This document shows positions 23,712-30,491 of a DNA stretch of 64,000 nt, piece after piece. This stretch comes from Faecalimonas umbilicata (GTDB lineage: Bacteria; Bacillota; Clostridia; Lachnospirales; Lachnospiraceae), in NCBI RefSeq assembly GCF_004346095.1, contig NZ_SLZV01000019.1, positions 1-64,000 on the forward strand. Direction: 5' to 3'. Position numbers and translations under genes: made by a program. The notes under the pieces are model-generated. The model was given only the letters and a program-made list of their open reading frames with translations, searched no databases and had not been told where the DNA came from. The stretch's first letter is position 1. Every line of letters begins with the position of its first letter.

Positions 23712-23725
23712 TTACCGAACGGTAA
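23712..23725 (+). promoter_or_regulatory. Single TTACC-N4-GGTAA operator upstream of the second DGR target
   Basis: The dyad TTACCGAACGGTAA is identical to the first P1 operator. No second copy or clear -35/-10 pair is seen close by. It indicates that the second variable gene belongs to the same regulon as the other early genes. Confidence 0.65.
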
Positions 23726-23796
23726 TAAAAATGCAACCAGAGGGCAATCAGAAAGCCCTATGGTATAAATATTTTAATCACAGGAGGAAAAAAGCA

Positions 23797-24399
23797 ATGA
23801 GTGAAGTATTGGAAATTTTGAAGGAAGCAGTAAGAATTCTGGAAGCAGAAAAAGAAAGAGAGAAAACGGTGTCCGTAGAAGACCTTAAAGCTGGAGAAAT
23901 TTTTTCAAAAGGAGGAAGGGAATTTATCGTCCTGAATCAAGAATCTGGGAAAACAAGAATCTGTTTGAATGGATATCACGGAGAAGATATGCAGTTTGAT
24001 GCAGGAAATTGTCCGGATTACAAAAACTCTGATTTGAAAGAATATTGCGATACAGAAGTGTATGAGGAGTTTTCGGAAATTTTTGGCGAAGACAATATTT
24101 GTGACGAAGAAGTTCTTCTGATTACAATGGACGGACAGAAAAAATATGGAATCTGTAATTGCCGTGTAAGACCGCTGACATTTGACGAATGGCGTAAATA
24201 TAACCAGTATCTTCCTGAGGAAGTATTTGACGAATGGTATTGGTTGTGTACTCCGTGGTCCACTCCGGATAGAGGTTGGGAACACAGCGTAGCTGTTTGC
24301 AACGCCGCCGGCAACCTCAACGCCAACAACGCATTCAACAGCGGTCGGTGCGCCCCGGCTTGCGTCATCTCATCATCAGTAAAAGTGGAACGAGTATAA
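23797..24399 (+). CDS. Second DGR target protein in the phage early region
   Basis: A 200-residue protein started at ATG 23797 behind AGGAGG. An N-terminal helix (SEVLEILKEAVRILEAEKERE) precedes a compact domain with strands, an FDEWRKYNQYLPEE helix and the WYWLCTPWSTPDRGW segment characteristic of the C-type-lectin-like/DUF6273-type fold. It ends with GNLNANNAFNSGRCAPACVI. Residues ~167-189 are variable repeat 2. It has no signal peptide or membrane span and is not near tail genes, so it may act inside the host cell or be secreted by lysis. Ligand unknown. The fold and the template match to the remote DGR are the support for the call. Confidence 0.85.
   Translation: MSEVLEILKEAVRILEAEKEREKTVSVEDLKAGEIFSKGGREFIVLNQESGKTRICLNGYHGEDMQFDAGNCPDYKNSDLKEYCDTEVYEEFSEIFGEDNICDEEVLLITMDGQKKYGICNCRVRPLTFDEWRKYNQYLPEEVFDEWYWLCTPWSTPDRGWEHSVAVCNAAGNLNANNAFNSGRCAPACVISSSVKVERV
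24295..24363 (+). repeat. DGR variable repeat 2 (VR2), partial
   Basis: These ~69 bases match the 3' part of the template at 8695-8803 with eight differences, all at template adenines (AAT to GTT, AAC to GCC twice, ATC to TTC, GAT to GCT). Length is equal to the template. Upstream of 24295 the protein is similar (PDRGW against the template-encoded PNRGN) but bases differ at C, G and T too, so the template match begins only here. The same GC-rich invariant end as VR1 follows. Confidence 0.92.
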
Positions 24400-24406
24400 A
24401 AATAGC

Positions 24407-24432
24407 GGTACGGGTGCGGAAGCACCTGTACC
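24407..24432 (+). other. DGR hairpin element downstream of VR2
   Basis: An 11-bp stem (GGTACGGGTGC / GCACCTGTACC, one G-T pair) encloses the loop GGAA, which fits the GRNA tetraloop described for DGR target hairpins. It begins 44 bases after VR2, just past the stop codon, and has no T-run. Its presence supports that this gene is an active target. Confidence 0.75.
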
Positions 24433-24452
24433 ATTCAGAGGGAGAAAAGAAT

Positions 24453-24644
24453 ATGCAGATAGAGAATTGCCCGTTTTGCGGTTGCAGTGACCGTAGAGTA
24501 GGAATAAGAAAAATGGGAAACAAAGGTTATAGAGTGGTCTGTAGTAAATGTGGCTCTACCGGACCACATATAAATATTGCAGATCATGAAACAAAGAGTG
24601 CAGCTCAAGAAGTCGCAATAGAAAAATGGAATGAAAGGGTTTGA
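24453..24644 (+). CDS. Lar-like restriction alleviation / zinc-finger protein
   Basis: A 63-residue protein started at ATG 24453 behind GGGAG. It has two Cys pairs, CPFCGCSDRR and VVCSKCGSTGPHI, and ends in EVAIEKWNERV. This is the pattern of the Lar-like zinc-ribbon family, small phage proteins named after a Rac prophage protein that eases type I restriction. Whether this one does so is not shown by sequence. Confidence 0.75.
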   Translation: MQIENCPFCGCSDRRVGIRKMGNKGYRVVCSKCGSTGPHINIADHETKSAAQEVAIEKWNERV

Positions 24645-24648
24645 GAAA

Positions 24649-24966
24649 ATGGACAGAGAGGAATTCATGCAGAAATTAGAAGAGTTGTTTGAGAATGAAC
24701 CGGATAATAATAAATTTAATGCGGTTCTGGAAATGGCAGATGCATATGCAGAGAATGAGCACGAAACGAAAAAATTAGAAGAAAAGATTCAGTGGGGAAA
24801 AGACATATGTGCAGCAACAGGTGAAGATACGGATATCCTACCGGATCAGGTATTCATCTCGATAGCGGAGAAACTGGAAGATCGTATGTTGGAAAATAAT
24901 GGTGACCTTGAATACGCAGTAGTGCAAGAGGTTCTGGCGGAATATGAAAAAAGTAAGAGGAGTTGA
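24649..24966 (+). CDS. Phage early protein, unknown
   Basis: A 105-residue acidic, all-helical protein. I prefer ATG 24649 (AAAGGG nine bases upstream) to the ATG inside the preceding gene. Text includes ENEPDNNKFNAVLEMADAYA. Acidic early proteins of this type are common in Firmicute phages; function unknown. It overlaps the frame preceding the next start. Confidence 0.55.
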   Translation: MDREEFMQKLEELFENEPDNNKFNAVLEMADAYAENEHETKKLEEKIQWGKDICAATGEDTDILPDQVFISIAEKLEDRMLENNGDLEYAVVQEVLAEYEKSKRS

Positions 24967-24970
24967 AAAT

Positions 24971-25258
24971 ATGTCAAATTTTGCAAAGAGATTTGCTCAG
25001 AATCAGAAAAACATACTCAGAAGAGAACAATATCTCAGAGTTAAAAAGATGGATCGCCAGCAGATGGAAGAGTTCTGCCGGAACTTATACATGAGTGGCT
25101 ATGAAGATGGCAGAGAATCTGTTCCTGGTATAGACATTAAACAGATTGAAGAGGCGATTGCTGGTACGAAAGGTATTGGAGAGAGCAGACTTCGTTCTGT
25201 TATGCAGAATATAGAAGAAAAGTTTGGAGGCACAGAAAATGGTAGGAAAAGTATATAG
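24971..25258 (+). CDS. Phage early protein, unknown
   Basis: A 95-residue basic helical protein, ATG 24971 behind AGAGGAG. It contains RREQYLRVKKMDRQQMEEF and a C-terminal helix around KGIGESRLRSVMQNIEEKF. It overlaps the MazF-like gene by 20 bases. The basic character suggests nucleic-acid binding; no family recognised. Confidence 0.6.
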   Translation: MSNFAKRFAQNQKNILRREQYLRVKKMDRQQMEEFCRNLYMSGYEDGRESVPGIDIKQIEEAIAGTKGIGESRLRSVMQNIEEKFGGTENGRKSI

Positions 25259-25829
25259 AGGAGAAATTTATTACATTCATGAGGCAGAAGGAAGCGGAAG
25301 TGAGCAAAGCGGAGTAAGACCGGGAATAATTATCAGTAATAATATCGGCAATGAGTATTCTCCGGTAGTAATTGTTGTGTATCTTACAACTCAGGAAAAG
25401 AAGCCGCTCCCAACACATGTTAAAATCAATTCCTCAGTAAAGCCATCTATCGCATTATGCGAACAAATTGAAACAATTTACAAAGGAAGAATCGGCAGCT
25501 ACATAGGACAGATTACAGAAGCTGAACAGAAAAACATAGATAAAGCTCTCGCAATAAGCATTGGAATTGGTGTCACGGCAAAGTCTGGAAAAGCAATAGA
25601 AACCTGGGCTAAAGCCTATACAGAAGACCTTACAGTTCCTATGGCTGAAGCGTTGAAAAAGGTCGTTCCGAAGTTGGATTTACCAGAAGAAGATTCCACG
25701 GAGCTTGCTGAGAAAAATGACAATATAGAATTACATGAAAGTGTAATACGTTTGGAAACAGAGCGAAATGTATACAGAGAGCTATACATGAAGTTGCTGA
25801 CTGATATATCAGGAGGTCGATTGGCATGA
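25239..25829 (+). CDS. MazF/PemK-like protein with C-terminal helical extension
   Basis: A 196-residue protein. Residues 1-~115 are a MazF/PemK-type beta-barrel: GEIYYIHEAEG, SGVRPGIIISNNIGN (the RPGIIIS strand) and VVIVVYLTTQEK, as in mRNA interferases. The remaining ~80 residues are helical/coiled-coil and absent from typical MazF. No MazE-like antitoxin is adjacent. GGAGG at the start favours ATG 25239. It may be a phage-encoded regulatory derivative; catalytic function is not proved by the residues visible. Confidence 0.75.
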   Translation: MVGKVYRGEIYYIHEAEGSGSEQSGVRPGIIISNNIGNEYSPVVIVVYLTTQEKKPLPTHVKINSSVKPSIALCEQIETIYKGRIGSYIGQITEAEQKNIDKALAISIGIGVTAKSGKAIETWAKAYTEDLTVPMAEALKKVVPKLDLPEEDSTELAEKNDNIELHESVIRLETERNVYRELYMKLLTDISGGRLA

Positions 25830-26065
25830 ACGAACAGAGAATATATTTAGAGGTTCCTGAATTTACGGGAGAAAACGTACCGGTTACTGTAGCAGCAACG
25901 GTTATGAAGAAAGATCAGCAGTTTATCCGTCAAGGGATTATCCACGGACTGTTACCTTTTGGGGTAGCCTTTAAAAAAGAAGGAAGCACTCAGTATGATT
26001 ACTATATCTCTCCCCTGGAATTTTGGAAGTATACAGGATTTGTATATCAAGGCGAAAAAGCATAA
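25826..26065 (+). CDS. Small phage DNA-binding-like protein
   Basis: A 79-residue protein overlapping the previous stop by four bases (ATGA), with AGGAGGTC upstream. The middle part (AATVMKKDQQFIRQGIIHGLLPFG) reads as a winged helix-turn-helix of the excisionase/MerR-like type, followed by YYISPLEFWKYTG. It may be an excisionase-like or regulatory protein, but no integrase is in the window. Confidence 0.6.
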   Translation: MNEQRIYLEVPEFTGENVPVTVAATVMKKDQQFIRQGIIHGLLPFGVAFKKEGSTQYDYYISPLEFWKYTGFVYQGEKA

Positions 26066-26075
26066 GAAAATTACG

Positions 26076-26110
26076 AGAAGGGTTAAGGCTTGAAGAGCTA
26101 CGACCCTTCT
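26076..26110 (+). other. Hairpin before the antirepressor gene
   Basis: AGAAGGGT (26076-26083) pairs with ACCCTTCT (26103-26110) around a 19-base loop. No T-run follows and the ribosome site GGAGGA of the antirepressor begins ~10 bases later. It could control antirepressor translation or act as a weak terminator. Confidence 0.45.
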
Positions 26111-26133
26111 TAAAGACGAAGGAGGAATAATTT

Positions 26134-27006
26134 ATGTCTGTGGATATTGCAATTTTCAAAAATGAGGAATTTGGTCAGGTTCGTTCGGTGATGATTGGAG
26201 ATGAGCCATGGTTTGTTGGGAAAGATGTAGCTTTGGCACTTGGATATGAAAGAACAGCTGATGCAATCAGACAGCATGTTGAAGAGGAGGATAAGCTGAC
26301 TCGGTGTTTTGCCGACTCAGGCCAGAACAGACAAATGTACATTATCAATGAATCTGGTTTATATGCTCTTATCTTCGGAAGTAAGCTGAAATCAGCCAAA
26401 CGCTTTAAGCGCTGGGTGACATCTGAGGTTCTTCCAGCGATCAGGAGAACAGGGCGTTATGAAATGCCAAAACAAAAAGAGTTAATCAGCGCAAATGAAC
26501 TGGCTGGAATCTTGAAACGCAAGCAATGCAAAGTGTGTTACCGTATTGATGGACTGATCAGAAAGCACCCAGAATATCAGAAAGACTTTGTGTCTGGGAC
26601 ATTTGAAAATGCTCAGGGAAGGTCCTTCCGGACATATTATTTGACAGAAGAAGGATTGCGTATATTCATCCGGCTATTAGAGGCGGATGGAACACGCAAT
26701 AGCGTTAATACTGTGAGAGGAATACAGATGATTCGTTCTATGTATCCGGGAATTGTAAAAAACATGCTTACTGAAAGAAAATCAGAAGTTTTTGTGGGAA
26801 CAGGCACTCTTCGGCAGCGATTCCAAAAGGCAGAAGCAGTTTTGGAGATGTTTGAACAGTATTATCTGGGAAAGGATTTTTCTGAATTTGATGAAGAAGA
26901 AAAGAATCGGTTTGATGCAGCCCTGTGTTTGCTTCACGATCAGGTGAAAGAAATTTTAAGTAAGGTAACAGAATCAGAAAGAGGCGAGAAATTATCATTT
27001 TGGTAA
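26134..27006 (+). CDS. Phage antirepressor, BRO-N type
   Basis: A 290-residue protein. Residues ~1-110 are a typical BRO-N domain (FVGKDVALALGYERTADAI, then YIINESGLYALIFGSKL and VTSEVLPAIRRTGRY). Residues ~125-290 form a second domain with helices and a helix-turn-helix-like SANELAGILKRKQC, then a KEILSKV end. Such proteins inactivate phage repressors during induction. GAAGGAGGAATAA precedes the ATG. It lies near the end of the prophage. Confidence 0.85.
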   Translation: MSVDIAIFKNEEFGQVRSVMIGDEPWFVGKDVALALGYERTADAIRQHVEEEDKLTRCFADSGQNRQMYIINESGLYALIFGSKLKSAKRFKRWVTSEVLPAIRRTGRYEMPKQKELISANELAGILKRKQCKVCYRIDGLIRKHPEYQKDFVSGTFENAQGRSFRTYYLTEEGLRIFIRLLEADGTRNSVNTVRGIQMIRSMYPGIVKNMLTERKSEVFVGTGTLRQRFQKAEAVLEMFEQYYLGKDFSEFDEEEKNRFDAALCLLHDQVKEILSKVTESERGEKLSFW

Positions 27007-27092
27007 GTTTTGAATAGAATATTGCCCGAATGGAGAAAGTAGCATATACTGAGGGTGGAATATTAAAACGCAAGAAAAAAGGAGGTGCGATT

Positions 27093-27527
27093 ATGGCAAC
27101 TGTATTTGATGTGGCAAAATATATTTTGCATAAAATGGGACGTATTAGCACCTGGAAACTCCAGAAACTCTGTTACTATTCGCAAGCATGGCAGCTTGCA
27201 TGGACTGGCAGAAGTATTTTTGAAGAGAATTTTGAAGCATGGGCAAATGGACCGGTATGTCCTGAGTTATTCTATGAACATCGGGGAATGTTTGCGGTAG
27301 GAGAAAGCGATATTTCAAGAGGAGATGCAAATAATTTATCCGATGATGAAAAAGAATCTATAGATATTATCTTGAAGGATTATGGCGAGCTGGAGCCATA
27401 TACATTAAGAGAATTGTCTCACAAAGAATCTCCGTGGAAAGACGCAAGAGGTAATTTGCCGGAAGGCGCAAAATGTCAAACAGTAATTACCAAAGCGAGC
27501 ATGGGAGAATATTACGGAAGTTTATAA
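27093..27527 (+). CDS. Panacea-domain protein (SocA-like antitoxin)
   Basis: A 144-residue protein started at ATG 27093 behind AAGGAGG. The sequence KLQKLCYYSQAWQLAWTG, followed by FEAWANGPVCPELF, is the signature of the Panacea (DUF4065, SocA-like) domain, an antitoxin module found with many unrelated toxins. The last helix region and WKDARG complete it. The next gene starts two bases after its stop, giving the two-gene structure of a toxin-antitoxin pair. Confidence 0.85.
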   Translation: MATVFDVAKYILHKMGRISTWKLQKLCYYSQAWQLAWTGRSIFEENFEAWANGPVCPELFYEHRGMFAVGESDISRGDANNLSDDEKESIDIILKDYGELEPYTLRELSHKESPWKDARGNLPEGAKCQTVITKASMGEYYGSL

Positions 27528-27529
27528 TT

Positions 27530-27985
27530 ATGGCAAAGAAAACGAACCGTAAAGGGTCTTACTCAGCGTCTAAGAAAACGGTATCCAGTGAATCGCATAG
27601 CACTGACGGGAAGAAAGTAGTCTGGTGCTTCGATATGATAGACCGTTCTGGAAAATTTGCTTTTGACTTGGAACGAGAAGAATTTCAACATAAAGAATTT
27701 ATGCAGAAGATGGTTGATTACAGCAGTATGACTTGGAGTGAAGTGAAAAGGCAAACGCATGATAATGGAAAATCCAAGCATCATTTCTTGTCTGAAGATT
27801 CATTGTCGAAAGAAGCGCTTGAAAGAATGCAATCAAGACAGCTGGGAGAGTATTCGGATTCCATATTTTCATTTGCGTTGCAGAACAAGTTGAGAATTGT
27901 AGGGATTCGGGAAGACGAACACTTCCACGTTCTCTGGTATGATCCGGAACATGAAATTTGCCCTTCCAAGAAGAAAAATACATAA
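27530..27985 (+). CDS. Putative toxin partner of the Panacea protein
   Basis: A 151-residue protein, basic at the N-terminus (AKKTNRKGSYSASKKT) with an alpha/beta core: WCFDMIDRSGKFAFDL, SMTWSEVKRQTHDNGKSKHH, and near the end GIREDEHFHVLWYDPEHEIC. Proteins with an HVLWYDPNHE-like ending are, as I recall, found beside Panacea genes. Conserved His/Asp/Glu could be catalytic, but I know no biochemical function. Placed here by its two-base spacing from the antitoxin-like gene. Confidence 0.6.
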   Translation: MAKKTNRKGSYSASKKTVSSESHSTDGKKVVWCFDMIDRSGKFAFDLEREEFQHKEFMQKMVDYSSMTWSEVKRQTHDNGKSKHHFLSEDSLSKEALERMQSRQLGEYSDSIFSFALQNKLRIVGIREDEHFHVLWYDPEHEICPSKKKNT

Positions 27986-28026
27986 AATGTTGATAATGCT
28001 TTTCGTTGTAAAAAAAGTGTTGAAAA

Positions 28027-28149
28027 GTGCTAAAATGTCATAAAAAACGGTACGAAGGTAACGAGCAGGTAACAAAATACCTGGAAAATGCCGTAAAATT
28101 AGGCTTTCCTGTTTCTATTCAGGAAGCAGCTGAGAACGGAAAGTTCTAA
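28027..28149 (+). pseudogene. Gene remnant at the prophage end
   Basis: A 40-codon open frame starting at GTG 28027 without a ribosome site. It reads as a globular C-terminus (RYEGNEQVTKYLENAVKLGF, then VSIQEAAENGKF) and has a stop just upstream in frame. The text looks like real protein, so I take it as the end of a deleted mobile-element gene. No family recognised. Confidence 0.4.
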
Positions 28150-28178
28150 GAAACAGCAATACACAAATTTAAATAAAA

Positions 28179-28225
28179 GAAAATGCTATATTGGGATAAT
28201 TTCCGGCATAGCATTTTCTTTTTTT
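28179..28225 (+). terminator. Strong rho-independent terminator at the prophage edge
   Basis: An 11-bp perfect stem GAAAATGCTAT / ATAGCATTTTC with an 18-base loop and a run of seven T. It insulates host genes from prophage transcription, and the matching A-rich upstream flank could work in the other direction too. Confidence 0.85.
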
Positions 28226-28483
28226 ATATTTAATTTTTCTATAACTGGTATAAGGAGCAGGCAGGATTTATAAAGAAGCTAAAGAAAATTTGGACTATTA
28301 TACGAAATAAAGATTTTTATTATTCTGAAATTATACTTAATAAGAAAGATTGGGAAGAGTATAAAAAGTGGGTAAATGAAAAATGAGAAAATGTTGTTAA
28401 GGGAGCTTGGAAACAAACTCTCTTTTGTTTTGCCAAAGAGGCAGGAGAGGAGTTTGAGGTGTAAGGTGAGATGTTCCTTTCTA

Positions 28484-28524
28484 CCCCCCCCCTAACGGAG
28501 GAAATGCCGGTCATGGACCGGCAT
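28484..28524 (+). repeat. Poly-C run and palindrome
   Basis: Nine consecutive C (28484-28492) are followed by the palindrome ATGCCGGTC-ATG-GACCGGCAT (28504-28524, 9-bp arms). Both lie ~200 bp upstream of the radical SAM gene. The palindrome may be a regulator site or a folded leader; the run of C is prone to slippage. Confidence 0.5.
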
Positions 28525-28719
28525 GTTATGAAAAAGAAAAAGTTTTATCTATATAAAAAAGGTGTTGTCCTTTGTTTGATTACTATCATACAAAGGAAAT
28601 GTGACAAAATTGTGATGAAAAAACAAGAAAATGATGAACAAATGGAAAAGAAATTTGCAATCGTGAAAAACGGTGCTAAAATGGAAGAAAAAGCAAAAGA
28701 TACAATGGGAGGTGGCAGA

Positions 28720-29586
28720 ATGCAGTATGAAGGACAAATTTGCAGGGCGCCGATGGAGCGGGGATCTTATATGCTCCCGGTCGCGGTCGGGTGCTCTTAT
28801 AACGCATGTAAGTTTTGCACACTTTTTAAACATTTACAGTATCGGGAATTGCCGATTGCACAGATTGAGGAGGAATTGCAAAGAGTAAAAGGGCTGAATG
28901 GAAGGCCGAGGAGAGTGTTTCTTGGGGATGGAAATGCATTTGGAATGAAGACGGAGAGGCTTCTTAAGATTTTGAAACTGGTTCGTGAGTATTTTCCGGA
29001 TGTCACGGAGGTGAATATGGATGCTACCGTGACAAATATTCAGGAGAAGAGCGATGTAGAATTGAAGAAGCTATGGGAAGCTGGAGTGCGGCATTTGTAT
29101 CTTGGAATCGAGAGCGGACTTCCGGATGTGCTGGAATGGATGCATAAAGATCATACGCTGGAGGAAGCATATACAGCGATTGATAGGATTAAACGTGCGG
29201 GAATGATCTATGATGCCCATATTATGACTGGAGTTGCAGGAAGAGGCAGGGGGACAGAAAATGCAGAGAAGACGGCGGAGTTTTTAAATGTGACAAGACC
29301 GAGGCATGTAATTAATTTTTCAATGTTTTTGCATCAGGAGGCACCGTTATACCGTGACATCGAGCAGGGAAATTTTTTGCCGGCAGATGAGCTGGAAAAT
29401 TTGATGGAGGAAAAATGTCTTTTGGAACATTTGCAGGTGAATGGGTTAAAGTATGATGGTTTCCATGATTTTGTACAGTTCCGTGTGAGAGGAACCTTTC
29501 CGGAGGACCGGGAGAAGATGCTTCGGAAAGTGGAAGAGGCAATTGAGAAAAATAAAAAAGAAAGGCCGGTTTTTGCAGTGATTTAA
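28720..29586 (+). CDS. Radical SAM protein (CX4CX2C type)
   Basis: A 288-residue protein. The iron-sulfur motif is GCSYNACKFCTLF (Cys-X4-Cys-X2-Cys), as in a COG1032-like radical SAM group, followed by FLGDGNAFGM (SAM-binding strand) and IESGLPDVLEWMHKDHT (barrel strand). A TIM-barrel continues to the C-terminus. GGAGGTGG before ATG 28720 decides the start; 83 upstream in-frame codons lack protein-like composition. First host gene after the prophage. Substrate unknown. Confidence 0.8.
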   Translation: MQYEGQICRAPMERGSYMLPVAVGCSYNACKFCTLFKHLQYRELPIAQIEEELQRVKGLNGRPRRVFLGDGNAFGMKTERLLKILKLVREYFPDVTEVNMDATVTNIQEKSDVELKKLWEAGVRHLYLGIESGLPDVLEWMHKDHTLEEAYTAIDRIKRAGMIYDAHIMTGVAGRGRGTENAEKTAEFLNVTRPRHVINFSMFLHQEAPLYRDIEQGNFLPADELENLMEEKCLLEHLQVNGLKYDGFHDFVQFRVRGTFPEDREKMLRKVEEAIEKNKKERPVFAVI

Positions 29587-29691
29587 GGTGATTTTTCAGA
29601 AAAATTATGTTATACTGTATCACAAGTGAAGCGTTGCAGAGGAATTTTATCTGTGGCGATGTGACAAATAGAAAAAGGAGGCATTACAACG

Positions 29692-30114
29692 ATGTATGCA
29701 GAATTTGATGAAAGTTTAGTAACAGGAAATGAGATGATCGATTCCCAGCACAAAGAGTTGATCGCAAAGATTAATTCACTTGTAGAGAGTTGTGAGAAAG
29801 ACGGTGGAAAGGTTGCAGCGATCAAGATGTTAGATTACCTTGCGGAGTACACAGAATTTCATTTTAATGCAGAGGAAAAGCTGCAGGAGGAAATTGAATA
29901 TCCGGGAATCGAGGAGCACAAAAAGCAGCATCAGGAATTATATCGTGTAGTAGACGAACTTCACGAGATGTTAGAGGAGCAGGAAGGACCGACAGAAGAG
30001 TTTGTAGAGCAGGTAAATAGAAATGTGATTCAGTGGCTTTACAAACATATCAAAGGTTTTGACCGTTCCGTAGCTGAGTATAAAAATTTAAGAAAGAGCA
30101 GTGAACTTTTGTAG
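29692..30114 (+). CDS. Bacteriohemerythrin
   Basis: A 140-residue four-helix protein with the non-haem di-iron ligands of hemerythrins: His in IDSQHKELI, the HFNAEE segment (His and Glu), HKKQHQEL, and a final His/Asp in YKHIKGFDRS. Hemerythrin binds oxygen and in anaerobes is thought to deliver, scavenge or sense it. AAAAGGAGG precedes the ATG, and a strong terminator follows; it is a single-gene unit. Confidence 0.92.
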   Translation: MYAEFDESLVTGNEMIDSQHKELIAKINSLVESCEKDGGKVAAIKMLDYLAEYTEFHFNAEEKLQEEIEYPGIEEHKKQHQELYRVVDELHEMLEEQEGPTEEFVEQVNRNVIQWLYKHIKGFDRSVAEYKNLRKSSELL

Positions 30115-30128
30115 GAACACAGTAATAG

Positions 30129-30173
30129 AAAGGATTGTAGGCATCGAAATAGTAGATGCTGCAATCCTTTTTG
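30129..30173 (+). terminator. Rho-independent terminator after hemerythrin
   Basis: AAAGGATTG pairs with CAATCCTTT, extended by GCATC/GATGC, and is followed by TTTTT. It lies 15 bases after the hemerythrin stop, between convergent genes. Confidence 0.85.
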
Positions 30174-30185
30174 CTGTCTGAAAAC

Positions 30186-30491
30186 TTATTTGAAAAACAG
30201 AAAAATATATGCTGCCACGGCGATAATGAGAAGAAACAGAATGATCATGATAGTAAGAATGACTTTGTCCTTTGTCTCGGAAACATCTTCTTCGTCCTCA
30301 ATCTCAAGCATATTCCGATAATTCTCGCGAATGGTGCGCTCGGATTTTTCACGAATATGCTTTGGTGGAATATTGGAATACGTCTGCTGTTGTGACGGAA
30401 GTTTATATCTTTTTTTGCAAGTATGGCATAAGCCGTAGGAGCTGTCTTTTTTACTGATGGCAAGCTCCTTACCACAGTGTGGGCATTTCAT
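30186..30491 (-). CDS. Zinc-ribbon membrane protein
   Basis: A 101-residue protein with an N-terminal zinc ribbon (KCPHCGKEL and LCHTCKKRY) and a C-terminal membrane helix (VILTIMIILFLLIIAVAAYI). Such tail-anchored zinc-ribbon proteins are common in Firmicutes and of unknown function. AGAGGTAGTC lies before the ATG. It is divergent from the Wadjet operon and convergent with hemerythrin. Confidence 0.75.
   Translation of the reverse strand: MKCPHCGKELAISKKDSSYGLCHTCKKRYKLPSQQQTYSNIPPKHIREKSERTIRENYRNMLEIEDEEDVSETKDKVILTIMIILFLLIIAVAAYIFLFFK

Larger units (their letters stand above)
27986..28719 (+). other. Prophage/host boundary region without intact gene
   Basis: About 730 bases holding a gene remnant, a terminator, a palindrome and a poly-C run (each listed separately). 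Another short open stretch (~28240-28386) ends in KKDWEEYKKWVNEK and looks like the tail of a decayed gene. No integrase, tRNA or obvious attachment repeat is seen. The phage gene style ends here and longer host genes begin, so the prophage end is probably between 28,000 and 28,500. Confidence 0.45.

Noticed and set aside
24276-24452. Upstream extension of the Lar-like gene over VR2
   Set aside because: It reads the variable repeat out of frame (Arg/Gln-rich). The ribosome site GGGAG and ATG at 24453 give a normal-sized Lar-like protein.
28240-28386. Short open stretch ending in KKDWEEYKKWVNEK
   Set aside because: Begins in the tail of a terminator without start signals; at most a decayed gene end.
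27986-28500. Attachment site or tRNA gene at the prophage end
   Set aside because: No tRNA cloverleaf and, without the left end in the window, no repeat to compare; cannot be supported.
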